From Planctomicrobium piriforme (GTDB lineage: Bacteria; Planctomycetota; Planctomycetia; Planctomycetales; Planctomycetaceae), in the NCBI RefSeq assembly GCF_900113665.1, contig NZ_FOQD01000001.1:372001-436000 (forward strand): a stretch of DNA of 64,000 nucleotides, read 5' to 3'. Under the pieces are notes generated by a model. It was not told where the DNA came from and ran no database searches. It saw only the letters and a list, made by a program, of their open reading frames with translations. Each line of letters starts with the position of its first letter. Within the stretch, counting starts at the first letter, position 1. Made by a program: the position numbers and the translations under genes. This document shows, in pieces, positions 38,540-47,768 of the stretch.

Positions 38540-38695
38540 GACTAGCGCTCCAAAACTCCCAATTGCCTTCAACGAAAATTCATGCGGTCGAGTTGTCCCG
38601 CACCAATCCCGGAGCCTTGCGGCACACCCGCAAACGCTCCATGACAAAACCGGACGGACCGGCCCCGGACCTTCCCGGCCCCAATCAATCCAGAA

Positions 38696-38768
38696 AGCTG
38701 CTGGTGGGATTTGAACCCACGACCTCGTCCTTACCAAGGACGCACTCTACCAGCTGAGCTACAGCAGC
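38696..38768 (-). tRNA. tRNA-Thr (GGT anticodon)
   Basis: 73 nt. Acceptor GCTGCTG pairs with CAGCAGC. The anticodon stem is CGTCC/GGACG, with loop TTGGTAA, giving anticodon GGT. The T arm is GTGGGTTCAAATCCCAC. CCA is not encoded. About 155 nt upstream of tuf in transcription order. Confidence 0.95.
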
Positions 38769-38838
38769 AAAAAGTCTTCAGCAGTCAGCTTTCGGCTCTC
38801 AGCAAGTTCAAATTGCTGCATACCGAAAGCGGAATGCT
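38769..38838. repeat. Imperfect inverted repeat between tRNA-Thr and tRNA-Gly (family C-like)
   Basis: AGTCAGCTTTCGG pairs imperfectly with CCGAAAGCGGAATGCTGACC around TCAGCAAGTTCAAATTGCTG, which is itself a hairpin. It occupies the whole tRNA spacer. Confidence 0.6.
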
Positions 38839-38850
38839 GACCACTCTCAA

Positions 38851-38921
<71 letters not shown>

Positions 38922-38928
38922 AAAAATC

Positions 38929-39019
38929 CAGTTTTCAGTTCACAGTCGTCAGTTTTTAGGGTTTCAGGGTGACCGGAAGATCGTTCTGAAAACTGAACAC
39001 TGACGACTGAAAACCTCTT
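38929..39019. repeat. Inverted repeat between tRNA-Gly and tRNA-Tyr (family C, TCAGTTTTCAG words)
   Basis: CAGTTTTCAGTTCACAGTCG and TCAGTTTTTAG words pair with CTGAAAACTGAACACTGACG and ACTGAAAAC words across a GGGTGACCGGAAGATCG loop. The same vocabulary occurs at 55990-56100. Confidence 0.75.
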
Positions 39020-39023
39020 TTAG

Positions 39024-39105
39024 TGGGGGCGGGAGGATTCGAACCTCCGAAGGCAGAGCCACCAGATTTACAGTCTGGCCCCATTGGCCGCTCGGGCACA
39101 CCCCC
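39024..39105 (-). tRNA. tRNA-Tyr (GTA anticodon)
   Basis: 82 nt with a long variable arm. Acceptor GGGGGTG pairs with CGCCCCC. The anticodon arm is CCAGACTGTAAATCTGG, with anticodon GTA. The T arm is GGAGGTTCGAATCCTCC. The discriminator is A. CCA is not encoded. Confidence 0.95.
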
Positions 39106-39204
39106 CTTTGTCTCTCCGGCCATGTCACTGACCGTGTCTCCGGGTGACGAACGGCGGTCTCGCACGGGTCGAGACCGCCGCTGGTCACCACAATTGCTCC
39201 GAAG

Positions 39205-39276
39205 AGCTAGCGGAGGGATTTGAACCCACAACCGCCGGTTTACAAAACCGGTGCTCTGCCGTTGAGCTACGCTAGC
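39205..39276 (-). tRNA. tRNA-Thr (TGT anticodon)
   Basis: 72 nt. Acceptor GCTAGCG pairs with CGCTAGC. The anticodon stem is CCGGT/ACCGG, with loop TTTGTAA, giving anticodon TGT. The T arm is GTGGGTTCAAATCCCTC. It is the first gene of the operon, 25 nt from the -10 box. Confidence 0.95.
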
Positions 39277-39300
39277 CAAGAACCGGAATGTAAGCCGCGA

Positions 39301-39328
39301 AGTATAGCGGCGGCGCTCCCCTATGCAA
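39301..39328 (-). promoter_or_regulatory. Sigma70-like promoter of the tRNA-tuf-rpl operon
   Basis: On the minus strand TTGCAT (39328-39323) is followed by a 16-nt GC-rich spacer and TATACT (39306-39301), then TCGCGG, a GC-rich discriminator typical of stable-RNA promoters. Transcription would begin near 39294, giving a leader of about 18 nt before tRNA-Thr. Confidence 0.75.
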
Positions 39329-39771
39329 GCACAAACGAACTCCCCATTGACTCTTCCGGCTGGGGGCTTTATTCGCCCCGGTTCTCCCTGCCTGCCGATC
39401 CGGTGATCCCGCGTCTCGTCTTGGAATTTGGCGACGACAACAAGCCAGGCTCTCTTGTTCCTGACACCTGTCGCCGCGGAAAAGTTCTCGGCAGCCGCTC
39501 CCCTGCTCTTGCGAATTCCGTGGCGAGCCCGGTCTGGGCCAGTCGGGAATTGTTGGCCTGATGCGGCGGGAAGGAAAGTCTGAATCTCTTCTGGGGCCGC
39601 CATCTGGCTCCATTCTGCGTGGCGTTGCGGCATCATGTCGCATGCAGCTGGCATCACTCACTGTAACCCATTCAATGAATACGGGTTGCGAAATGTTGCC
39701 GCCTGTCTCGCTCGTTACGGGTGTTGCCGTTTCGCCACGCTGTTTCATCTCGAAAACAATGTTTCAGGCAC
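39307..39771. other. Intergenic region, no gene seen
   Basis: Between the tRNA operon promoter and the pilin promoter candidate. Several minus- and plus-strand open frames overlap here, but none has a plausible start, family pattern or consistent codon use. I see no repeat family in it. Confidence 0.5.
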
Positions 39772-39800
39772 TTGTCAAAAAATAAACAGAAAGTTGTAAG
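39772..39800 (+). promoter_or_regulatory. Candidate promoter upstream of the pilin gene
   Basis: TTGTCA (39772-39777), a 17-nt A-rich spacer and TGTAAG (39795-39800). The -35 box is close to consensus and the -10 box is imperfect. The leader to the pilin gene would be about 170 nt. Confidence 0.35.
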
Positions 39801-39978
39801 TGTCATCTGTGAAATGAGATGCGTTTGATGATCTGGGGGCAAAAACGCCGGTGTGAACAGAAGTTGGCATTCAGACTGCTTAACGCTTTGTCATGCGAGC
39901 AAAACACTCGCGGCTCTCAAAGCGAAACAACAAGTACACAAAAATCTCTCCAGATCTCTCTCTACTCAAGGTGCAACA

Positions 39979-40296
39979 ATGACGTTCCTGGCTGCTCAAC
40001 TGCTCAACGACGAAGCGGGTTTCATCGTCTCTGCGGAACTGGTCCTGGTCTCCACGATTGTCGTCATCGGCATGGTGGTAGGACTGTCGGAAGTCGCGAA
40101 CGGCATTAACGAAGAACTCGAAGACGTGGGTGCCGCCTTCGGCAGCATCAATCAGAGCTACTGCTTCTCTGGCTTCACCGGTCACAAGGGCTGGGACGCC
40201 GGCAGCAGCTTCCACGATCAAGCTGATTATTGCGACGGCCAGTTCGACATCACCTGCGACCGCGGCCCGACGCCGGAATCGCCGAAAGGCTGGTAA
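39979..40296 (+). CDS. Flp-like small pilin protein
   Basis: 105 residues from ATG 39979, preceded by AAGGTG 7 nt upstream; the frame opens at 39853 but that part lacks coding character. A short leader MTFLAAQLLNDEAG is followed by a hydrophobic segment (FIVSAELVLVSTIVVIGMVVGL) and an acidic helix (SEVANGINEELEDVG). This is the shape of a Flp/class IVb-type pilin common in planctomycetes. The C-terminus is polar with two to three cysteines (SYCFSGF, YCDGQFDITCDRG). No assembly genes are nearby. Confidence 0.7.
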   Translation: MTFLAAQLLNDEAGFIVSAELVLVSTIVVIGMVVGLSEVANGINEELEDVGAAFGSINQSYCFSGFTGHKGWDAGSSFHDQADYCDGQFDITCDRGPTPESPKGW

Positions 40297-40310
40297 TCAC
40301 CGCTCCGCAT

Positions 40311-40358
<48 letters not shown>

Positions 40359-40376
40359 AAGCTGACGGCTCTCACG

Positions 40377-40416
40377 AAAAAACCTCGTCCAACTCCAAGA
40401 GTTGGCGAGGTTTTTT
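40377..40416. terminator. Bidirectional intrinsic terminator
   Basis: AAAAAACCTCG, a bulged T, CCAACTC, loop CAA, GAGTTGG, CGAGGTTTTTT. The 12-bp stem is flanked by A6 on one side and T6 on the other, so it can stop the pilin transcript and also leuD transcription from the other side. Confidence 0.93.
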
Positions 40417-40541
40417 GTTGCGCGCATCGATGGTGAAACTAGAGCACTTTTAATTTCGTATTCAGCGTTTCGCAGGCGATAATTGTGATTTTCATCAAGT
40501 GAAAACCGTCCATTCGCCTGCACCCGGTAGAGCAAGCTGCT

Positions 40542-41138
40542 CTAGACGTTTGCGTACCCGGACAAGTAGGGCAAATCGTGCATCTTCTTTTCGATTGCCG
40601 GTTTGTTCGCCAGGAGCTGGCCCAGAAAATCCCATTGGCCGGTGACGAGTGCGTCTTGTGCGCTCTTGGGCATGATGCCGGTGATTTCTTCTTTCCCGAA
40701 CCGGATTTTCAGGGTCTTCAGATCGACATGAAGCTGGAGATTCGGATCCTGCTCGATCGCTTTGGTCAGCTTTTCCAGGTCCGGGCGGCTGGCGATGATT
40801 GGAGCGACTCCGATCGCGATGCAGTTGCCAAAGAAGATCTCGGCAAATGACTCGGCAATCACCGTCTGAATTCCCCAGCGCATCAGCGACTGCGGAGCAT
40901 GCTCGCGGCTCGATCCGCAGCCGAAATTGCGGCCAGAGACCAGCACTTTGGCCTGGCGATAGCGGGCATCGTTGAACGGGTGTGAAGGATCTTGCTGGCG
41001 GTCATCTTCGAACGCATGTTCGCCAATGCCGTCGAACGTCACGCACCGCAGAAATCGGGCAGGAATAATCCGGTCGGTATCGATGTCATCCATCAACACA
41101 GCAATGCCGGGGCCGGTGATCTGTTCAACACATTGCAT
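40542..41138 (-). CDS. leuD: 3-isopropylmalate dehydratase small subunit
   Basis: 198 residues with AVLMDDIDTDRIIPARFLRC at the N-terminus, VLVSGRNFGCGSSREHAPQSL (aconitase-swivel signature) and FAEIFFGNCIAIGVAPI. Isomerises 2- to 3-isopropylmalate in leucine synthesis together with LeuC, which is not in this window. The 40417-40541 spacer holds a TAGAGCA...TGCTCTAG inverted pair near the leuD stop. Confidence 0.93.
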   Translation of the reverse strand: MQCVEQITGPGIAVLMDDIDTDRIIPARFLRCVTFDGIGEHAFEDDRQQDPSHPFNDARYRQAKVLVSGRNFGCGSSREHAPQSLMRWGIQTVIAESFAEIFFGNCIAIGVAPIIASRPDLEKLTKAIEQDPNLQLHVDLKTLKIRFGKEEITGIMPKSAQDALVTGQWDFLGQLLANKPAIEKKMHDLPYLSGYANV

Positions 41139-41223
41139 GTTCGTCGTGGGGCTAGAGGCAGCGGAGTTTTCAGCCAGAATTGTAGACGTTCCGGCAATCG
41201 CCCGCCAATGACCCTGCTGTCCG

Positions 41224-41637
41224 TTACTTCTTCTTCGCGGTCAGCTCGAAGGGGACCACGTTTTTGTCGTCCGGCTGAATTTCCGCGGTCAATTCCGAGG
41301 CGTCGTTGTACTTCTTGGGGATGTACATTTCGCCGACGGGTTCCGGAGTGCCGTTGGAATTGTCGAACTTGCCGGGGACGGGGCGTGAGGCGGTGATTTC
41401 GACCCGCATTTTACCGGGGCCGGTTTTCAGCAAGTATTGTCCGGCCTGAATTTCGCCAGAATAGCCGCGCTGGCTCCCCCCCATCTCACGCATCAGAATG
41501 CGACCGCTGTCGACGGGAACACCGTCAAAGGTCACCGTTCCGGTCACCTGATACTCAGGCAATTGGGGTGCTTTGCTGCCGCAGCCTGAGATGCAAAGGC
41601 CGAGGGTGAGAAAGATCGAAAAAGAAGCGAATTTCAT
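41224..41637 (-). CDS. Small lipoprotein with carboxypeptidase-regulatory-like fold
   Basis: 137 residues. The N-terminal lipobox LCISGCGSK gives a lipidated cysteine at about 19. The rest reads VTGTVTFDGVPVDSGRILMRE, a single carboxypeptidase-regulatory-like beta-sandwich of the type found downstream of DUF1559 genes. It follows the DUF1559 gene by 137 nt on the same strand. It is probably a periplasm-facing lipoprotein of unknown function. Confidence 0.75.
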   Translation of the reverse strand: MKFASFSIFLTLGLCISGCGSKAPQLPEYQVTGTVTFDGVPVDSGRILMREMGGSQRGYSGEIQAGQYLLKTGPGKMRVEITASRPVPGKFDNSNGTPEPVGEMYIPKKYNDASELTAEIQPDDKNVVPFELTAKKK

Positions 41638-41715
41638 GCGTTTCAGGTCTTATCGGAAGCTGGCTGGCGAAGAATGACAGGCGATGAATAAGGGCGGGAT
41701 TTTGAGTTCGGCCTG

Positions 41716-41753
41716 CGCTGCGGGAACGCGTTGATGGACCGCTTCCCGCAGCG
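41716..41753 (-). terminator. Hairpin between DUF1559 and lipoprotein genes
   Basis: CGCTGCGGGAA and TTCCCGCAGCG form a perfect 11-bp stem around a 16-nt loop, 22 nt after the DUF1559 stop. No strong T-run follows on the minus strand, so partial termination or stabilisation is more likely than full termination. Confidence 0.5.
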
Positions 41754-41774
41754 GCTCAGACTCAGCAGAAACCT

Positions 41775-42761
<987 letters not shown>

Positions 42762-43392
42762 AGAGAAAGCCTGTTTGTGGCGTGATGAAAAGATCCCCCA
42801 AAATGCGTGCGGTCGAAGAAAGGACCGCCGCAGGGTCATTTGCCGAATTAGCACTTTGCATTCCCCTGCACTGAAATCTTGACTCGTCGCAGAACTCGCT
42901 TCGCCGCCGCATCGACGGAACTTCTGTAACTCAATTCATTAACGGCAGCGAGGGGGTATGACGCATCAAGAGTCGCCAGCGTCGAAGGGGCACATATCAA
43001 CGCCGGCGAGCCTGTCGTGATTGCATGATTGCACGAGAAATCAACCTGACCCGCAGGTCATGGCAGATTGTTCGCGTCTGTGTGCAGGGAGATGCCGCTA
43101 GTTGATCGGCGCGGCGGCGGAAGCAGGTTCAACGGGTCTTTCGAGCGAGGTTTGTGCGCAGCGGCAGAGCTTTCAGACGCGGCGATTGGTGGCGATTTTG
43201 ACAATGCAGTGTACTGGAACACCCCCTCTATCTCGCGTCAGCCGGGCTGGTGTCCTGTTGTGGGTGAACGGAAGAAGGGATGGGCGACCTGCACCGCCGC
43301 TGAACCCCTCTTACTCAAGGAACCTCTTTGGTTTAGCATCCCGATGTTGTGCTTTGGCCGACTCAATTGATTCCTGGATGTTGAGGTGTTGC
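42762..43392. other. Intergenic region, no gene seen
   Basis: Divergent gap between DUF1559 copy 1 and the TPR gene. Two overlapping plus-strand frames (43068-43370 and the 5' extension of the TPR frame from 43102) exist but have no Shine-Dalgarno or conserved pattern, and the TPR gene has a much better start at 43393. Promoters for both flanking genes should lie here. Confidence 0.5.
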
Positions 43393-45297
43393 ATGCGCTG
43401 GATCATCTACAGCTTGGCATTGGTCGCTGGATCGGCAGTTTGCCAGGTTTCACCTGCTTTCGCTCAGAATTTCCGGCCTGGTGATGCCATCGTGGTCATT
43501 GGTGACGCGAAATTATACGACGACGACGGGCGTGAGATTTGTGACGTCTCGGTGGGAAGTCTCTTTGACGTACAAGAGGTCAAAGGGAACCGGCTGTTGA
43601 TCAGCGAAGGGATCTCAGCCTGGGTCGACCAGAAATTCGTCATGCCAGTTAATCATCAGGCAATCGAGCATTTGACGCGGTTGATTGCAGTGCATCCGGA
43701 AAAGGTGGACTTGTTGGACGGTCGGGGCACTGTTTGGCGGGTACTTAAAGAGTACGAGAAGGCGATTGCCGACTTCAGCGAAGCAATCCGCCTTGATCCA
43801 GGAGAACCTGTGTTTTACTTCGGTCGCGGCACCGCCTTAGCGGAAAGCCGGCAGTTCGACAAGGCATTGAAGGACTTCGATGAAGTAATTCGGCTGGATC
43901 CAGGGGAAGCGGCTGGCTACTACAACCGCAGCCTCGTGTGGGCCGAGATGGAAGAGCATGAGAAAGCACTTTCGGACCTCAATGAAGCAATTCGTCTCGA
44001 TCCGGCAGACCCGAATTTCTATATAAACCGTGGGCTCGTCTGGCATTCCAAAAAGGATTTTGACCGGGCAATTGCCGACTTCAGCGAAGCAATCCGAATT
44101 GATCCAACAGATGCGTCTAGCTTCGACAATCGCAGCCGCGTGTGGGTTGAGATGAAAGAGCAGGAGAAGGCACTTTCGGACCTCGATGAAGCAATTCGTC
44201 TCGATCCGACAGACCCGAATTTCTATATGAACCGTGGGCTCGTCTGGCATTCCAAGAAAGATTTTGACCGGGCAATTGCCGACTTCAGCGAAGCGATCCG
44301 ACTTGATCCAACCGAATCCGTGTTTTACTTCGGTCGCGGAAGGTCTTGGGCAGAAAGCGGGCAGTTCGAAAAGGCGTTGAAGGACTTCGATGAAGCGATC
44401 TCGATGGATCCGGCAGATGCGATTGGATACTACGACCGCAGCCTCGTATGGGGGGAGATGGGAGAATATGAGAAGGCGCTTTCGGATCTCAATGAAGCAA
44501 TTCGTATCGATCCGACCGACTCGAACTTTTTTAGAAACCGCGGACTCGTTTGGTATTCCAAGAAAGACCTTGATCGGGCAATTGCAGATTGCGATGAAGC
44601 CCTTCGGATCGATCCCGGCGATACGCAAACGCTCAACCTGATTTGTGTTTTGCGGATGTTCAAAGGCGATTATGACAAGGCCATTGCCGGATACTCCGAG
44701 TTGATTCGGCTTGATGCCAATGACTCCGCCGCATTCCTGAACCGCGGATTCGCCCGGTTACTCAAAAATGAACGCGAACAGGCAGTTGCTGATGTGGTCG
44801 AAGCGGCTCGTCTTGATCCTTCGAATGAAAAAGCTTGTCTGAATGTCGCGGTCTTTAAGATGCTCGACAAACGGTCAGACGCGACTGGAGCCGTTCAAGA
44901 TTACATTGACCGATTCGGTCTTGCTCGCGGCAGTTCAAATTATGCGATTGTAGTTGGAGCCTTGGCCGCGAGGATGGATGGTGACGATGCCCGGGCCAGC
45001 CAGTTTCTACAAGACTCACAAGATCGGCTGACAAATCGCTGGCCTGAGCCTGTTGTGCGGTTTCTTCGTGGCGAACTGACGGAAGATGCTCTACTCAAAA
45101 TCTCCAGTACTCCTCACCAACAGTCGGGTGCTCATTGTTACATCGGACTGCAAGATCTGGCCGAAGGCCGCGTTGCGGAGGCAATGGAACATTTTCAGTG
45201 GATTGAAAACAACAGCAACGCATTGGATGGAGAATACGCGATCGCGATCGTCAAGCTGCAGGAGTTGCAGCAGAAAACGTCCGGGGAAGAGCCGTAA
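43393..45297 (+). CDS. Exported TPR-repeat protein with SH3-like N-terminus
   Basis: The start is ATG 43393 with GAGGTG upstream; the frame opens earlier at 43102 without support. A signal peptide (IIYSLALVAGSAVCQVSPAFA) precedes an SH3-like beta domain (GDAIVVIGDAKLYDDDGREI...GISAWVDQKFV), then about eleven 34-residue TPRs (DKALKDFDEVIRLDPGEAAGYYNR...), and a less regular C-terminal region. Two adjacent TPR pairs are nearly identical in DNA (204-bp period, about 43960-44310), a recent duplication. Probably a periplasmic scaffold. Confidence 0.88.
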   Translation: MRWIIYSLALVAGSAVCQVSPAFAQNFRPGDAIVVIGDAKLYDDDGREICDVSVGSLFDVQEVKGNRLLISEGISAWVDQKFVMPVNHQAIEHLTRLIAVHPEKVDLLDGRGTVWRVLKEYEKAIADFSEAIRLDPGEPVFYFGRGTALAESRQFDKALKDFDEVIRLDPGEAAGYYNRSLVWAEMEEHEKALSDLNEAIRLDPADPNFYINRGLVWHSKKDFDRAIADFSEAIRIDPTDASSFDNRSRVWVEMKEQEKALSDLDEAIRLDPTDPNFYMNRGLVWHSKKDFDRAIADFSEAIRLDPTESVFYFGRGRSWAESGQFEKALKDFDEAISMDPADAIGYYDRSLVWGEMGEYEKALSDLNEAIRIDPTDSNFFRNRGLVWYSKKDLDRAIADCDEALRIDPGDTQTLNLICVLRMFKGDYDKAIAGYSELIRLDANDSAAFLNRGFARLLKNEREQAVADVVEAARLDPSNEKACLNVAVFKMLDKRSDATGAVQDYIDRFGLARGSSNYAIVVGALAARMDGDDARASQFLQDSQDRLTNRWPEPVVRFLRGELTEDALLKISSTPHQQSGAHCYIGLQDLAEGRVAEAMEHFQWIENNSNALDGEYAIAIVKLQELQQKTSGEEP

Positions 45298-45303
45298 TTT
45301 TTT

Positions 45304-46728
45304 TTAACCGACCGAGACGATTTCAGCCGAAGTTCGCGAAACGCACGCCTCGCAGGCTGGGAGCGAGATGGTTGCTTCCAGTCCTCCGCCGGTGCGGTTC
45401 GAGAGTTGGATCGATCCCGCGTGGCGGTGGATGATGGCTTCGCAGATAGCCAGACCCAGGCCGGCGCCGCCGGTGCTGCGGTTGCGGGATTTGTCGACTC
45501 GGTAAAACCGTTTGAACACATGAGACAACTGGTCTTGAGGGATGCCTGTGCCGGTGTCCGAGACGCGGATCGTCACTTGATCGCCAACACGCTGTGCGGC
45601 GAGCCGGATGTCGCCCCCGGGCTTTGAGAACTTGACGGCATTCTCGATCAGATTGAGCAGTACGCGGCGTAGACGGTCGTTGTCGCCGAGAACCAGCAGA
45701 TGGGGCTGGGCGTCGCAAGTCAGCGACAACTGGTGTTCGTCGCAATAAGGACTCAAGTCCGCGGTGAGCTGCTGGAGGAGTTGTTGGATGTCGACCGCTT
45801 CGCTCGCGGTTCGATTCCAGTCGCTGTCCTCTTGAGCCAACAGCAGCATTTGTTCGGAGAGCGCCGTAATGCGGTCGAGTTCCTCCCGGATTGAATGCAG
45901 CACTTCCTGGTAGTACTCCGTGTCGCGATCTTGTCGCAACGCCAGATCGGCAACGCTGCGAATGACCGCGGTGGGGGTGCGGAATTCGTGCGCGGCGTCG
46001 CTGGTGAACTGCTTCTGCTGCTCGACCGCAGACTGCAGGCGTTCGAGCATGGCGTTCAGCGTTGTCGCCAGTCGGCCCAATTCGTCGTGCGGGTTTTGGA
46101 CGGGAATGCGGGCCTCAAGTTGCGAACCAGAGATTCGCCGCGCCGTTTCGGCCATCTGATCGACCGGCCGTAATGTGCGCGTGGCCAGCAGATATCCTCC
46201 CGCCAGTGCGATGCACACTAACCCAGCGCCCGCCGTCCAGAGCAAACGTTGCAGGAAGTGCAGCTCTTCGAACACGGGAGCGGTGGGGACGTAAGCCTGA
46301 ATGACCAGTTCGCCGAACGCGGGAGTTGAGATGCTTTCGCTCGCAGTTCGGAGTGAACCCTGCCCGGCCCTTGAGAATGTTGCGAACTGTCGCTGGCCAT
46401 GAGTTGATGGAGCGGTTTCAGTCGGCGTCAATTGTTTCAGGCCCTGACTCACGAACAGCGGAATTCCGTCCGGGCGAAGGACGCGGAATTCGTAGGAGGG
46501 ATGGGTGCCGAATCGGGCTTCCAGTTGCGTCAGCATCTCGGACGGGTTCTGCGCCAACTCGACTTCGATGCTCAGTTCGTGCAGTTCTTCCCCCAGTTCG
46601 TAATCGATGCGCGAAGTGAGGCGGCGGTGCATCTGATGTTGCACGATGGCGCCGAACAGTCCCAGCAGTACCGCCAGACTGGCCGCGTGCCAGAGCGTGA
46701 GACGGACCCTGATCGGAAGTTGCAGCAT
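45304..46728 (-). CDS. Two-component sensor histidine kinase (CusS-like)
   Basis: The start is ATG 46728, 1 nt after the response-regulator stop (TAAGATG), with AGGAAG upstream. 474 residues: membrane helix at about 11-30, a periplasmic domain, a second helix at about 162-184, HAMP, HisKA with H247 (DAAHEFRTP), then HATPase_c with NLIENAVKFS, DTGTGIP and GGAGLGLAI. The layout matches copper/silver or related envelope-stress sensors. It converges on the TPR gene with a 6-nt gap. Confidence 0.9.
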   Translation of the reverse strand: MLQLPIRVRLTLWHAASLAVLLGLFGAIVQHQMHRRLTSRIDYELGEELHELSIEVELAQNPSEMLTQLEARFGTHPSYEFRVLRPDGIPLFVSQGLKQLTPTETAPSTHGQRQFATFSRAGQGSLRTASESISTPAFGELVIQAYVPTAPVFEELHFLQRLLWTAGAGLVCIALAGGYLLATRTLRPVDQMAETARRISGSQLEARIPVQNPHDELGRLATTLNAMLERLQSAVEQQKQFTSDAAHEFRTPTAVIRSVADLALRQDRDTEYYQEVLHSIREELDRITALSEQMLLLAQEDSDWNRTASEAVDIQQLLQQLTADLSPYCDEHQLSLTCDAQPHLLVLGDNDRLRRVLLNLIENAVKFSKPGGDIRLAAQRVGDQVTIRVSDTGTGIPQDQLSHVFKRFYRVDKSRNRSTGGAGLGLAICEAIIHRHAGSIQLSNRTGGGLEATISLPACEACVSRTSAEIVSVG

Positions 46729-46729
46729 C

Positions 46730-47407
46730 TTATTCTTCCTCGGCAATCACATAGCCTGATCCCCGCACTGTGCGAATGAGCGACGGCTGGGAAGTCAGGT
46801 CGATCTTGCGGCGGAGCCGGTTGATGTACACGTCGATCACATTGGTGAGCAGATCCTGGGTGTCGCGCCACAGTTCCCGCGCGAGCATGTCGCGGGTGAC
46901 CGTTTGCCCGCGATGCCGGATCAGATAGCTCAACAGATCGAATTCCCGACGGCTGAGTTCCAGTTCGACCCCTTCGCGAAACGCCCGTCGCTCCAGGGCG
47001 TCGACCCGGATGTGTCCGGCTTGCAGTTCGAGCATGCCTCGCGGGGGACCGCGGCGCAGCAGCGTGCGGACACGGGCGTGCAGTTCAGCATACGAGAAGG
47101 GTTTGACCAGGTAATCGTCAGCACCGCCATTGAGCCCGGCCACGCGGTCGCGAACCCGATCGCACGCGGTGAGAATCAGGATGGGAGCGGTGAACTCGCG
47201 GCTGCGCATGTTTTGCAAGACATCCAGCCCGTGCATGCCGGGCAGCATCAGATCCAGAATGACCAGATCGATGGACTGGGATGCGATGATGCCGAGGGCT
47301 GCTTCCCCATTCAGTGAGGTGACCGCTTCATAGCCTTCTTCAAGCAGGCCGTCGCGAATTGAGCGGAGCAGCCGTTTCTCGTCTTCAATCACCAGCACGC
47401 GCGGCAT
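46730..47407 (-). CDS. Two-component response regulator, OmpR/CusR-like
   Basis: The start is ATG 47407 (MPRVLVIEDEKR). 225 residues. The receiver has acidic E8-D9, phospho-acceptor D52 (LVILDLMLPG), T80 and K102 (DDYLVKPFS). The C-terminal winged helix has LELSRREFDLLSYLIRHRGQTVTRDMLAREL and VYINRLRRKID, ending RTVRGSGYVI. DNA-binding regulator partnered with the kinase directly downstream. Confidence 0.93.
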   Translation of the reverse strand: MPRVLVIEDEKRLLRSIRDGLLEEGYEAVTSLNGEAALGIIASQSIDLVILDLMLPGMHGLDVLQNMRSREFTAPILILTACDRVRDRVAGLNGGADDYLVKPFSYAELHARVRTLLRRGPPRGMLELQAGHIRVDALERRAFREGVELELSRREFDLLSYLIRHRGQTVTRDMLARELWRDTQDLLTNVIDVYINRLRRKIDLTSQPSLIRTVRGSGYVIAEEE

Positions 47408-47509
47408 GAGCAACCCTTTCGGGATTCAATTGTCTTGCCCAACCCCCTGCTCCGACCAGTGACAGAGGCTTGTAATTTACATGAAAAATCTGTCATGCGC
47501 GGTGACCGG

Positions 47510-47530
47510 ATGACATGAATTCTTTGTCAT
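47510..47530. promoter_or_regulatory. Candidate response-regulator operator (ATGACAT-GAATTC-TTTGTCAT)
   Basis: A near-palindrome centred on GAATTC. Additional TGTCAT or TGTC/GACA words flank it (TGTCATGCG at 47491, AAATGTCGACATG near 47541, CTGTCAC near 47562). It lies in the divergent gap between the two-component genes and the second DUF1559 operon. The ATGACA...TTGTCAT form resembles the E. coli CusR box. Confidence 0.5.
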
Positions 47531-47768
47531 TCCGCGTGCGGAAATGTCGACATGTGAGTTGTCTGTCACAGTCGCAGAAACGCTCTTAACGACAGCAGCG
47601 ATGCGGGTTGTGACTTGGAAACTGAATCGCGAGAGACGCAGTCGCGGCGTTTTCTGCTGTGTGCAGAGTCTTGAAGCCGCTTGACGGCCCGCGGCGCGGG
47701 CTTAGGGTCGCTCTGTCATGAACTGCATGACGCAGGTGAATTTCAAAACGCTTCTCGAAGGAACAGTG

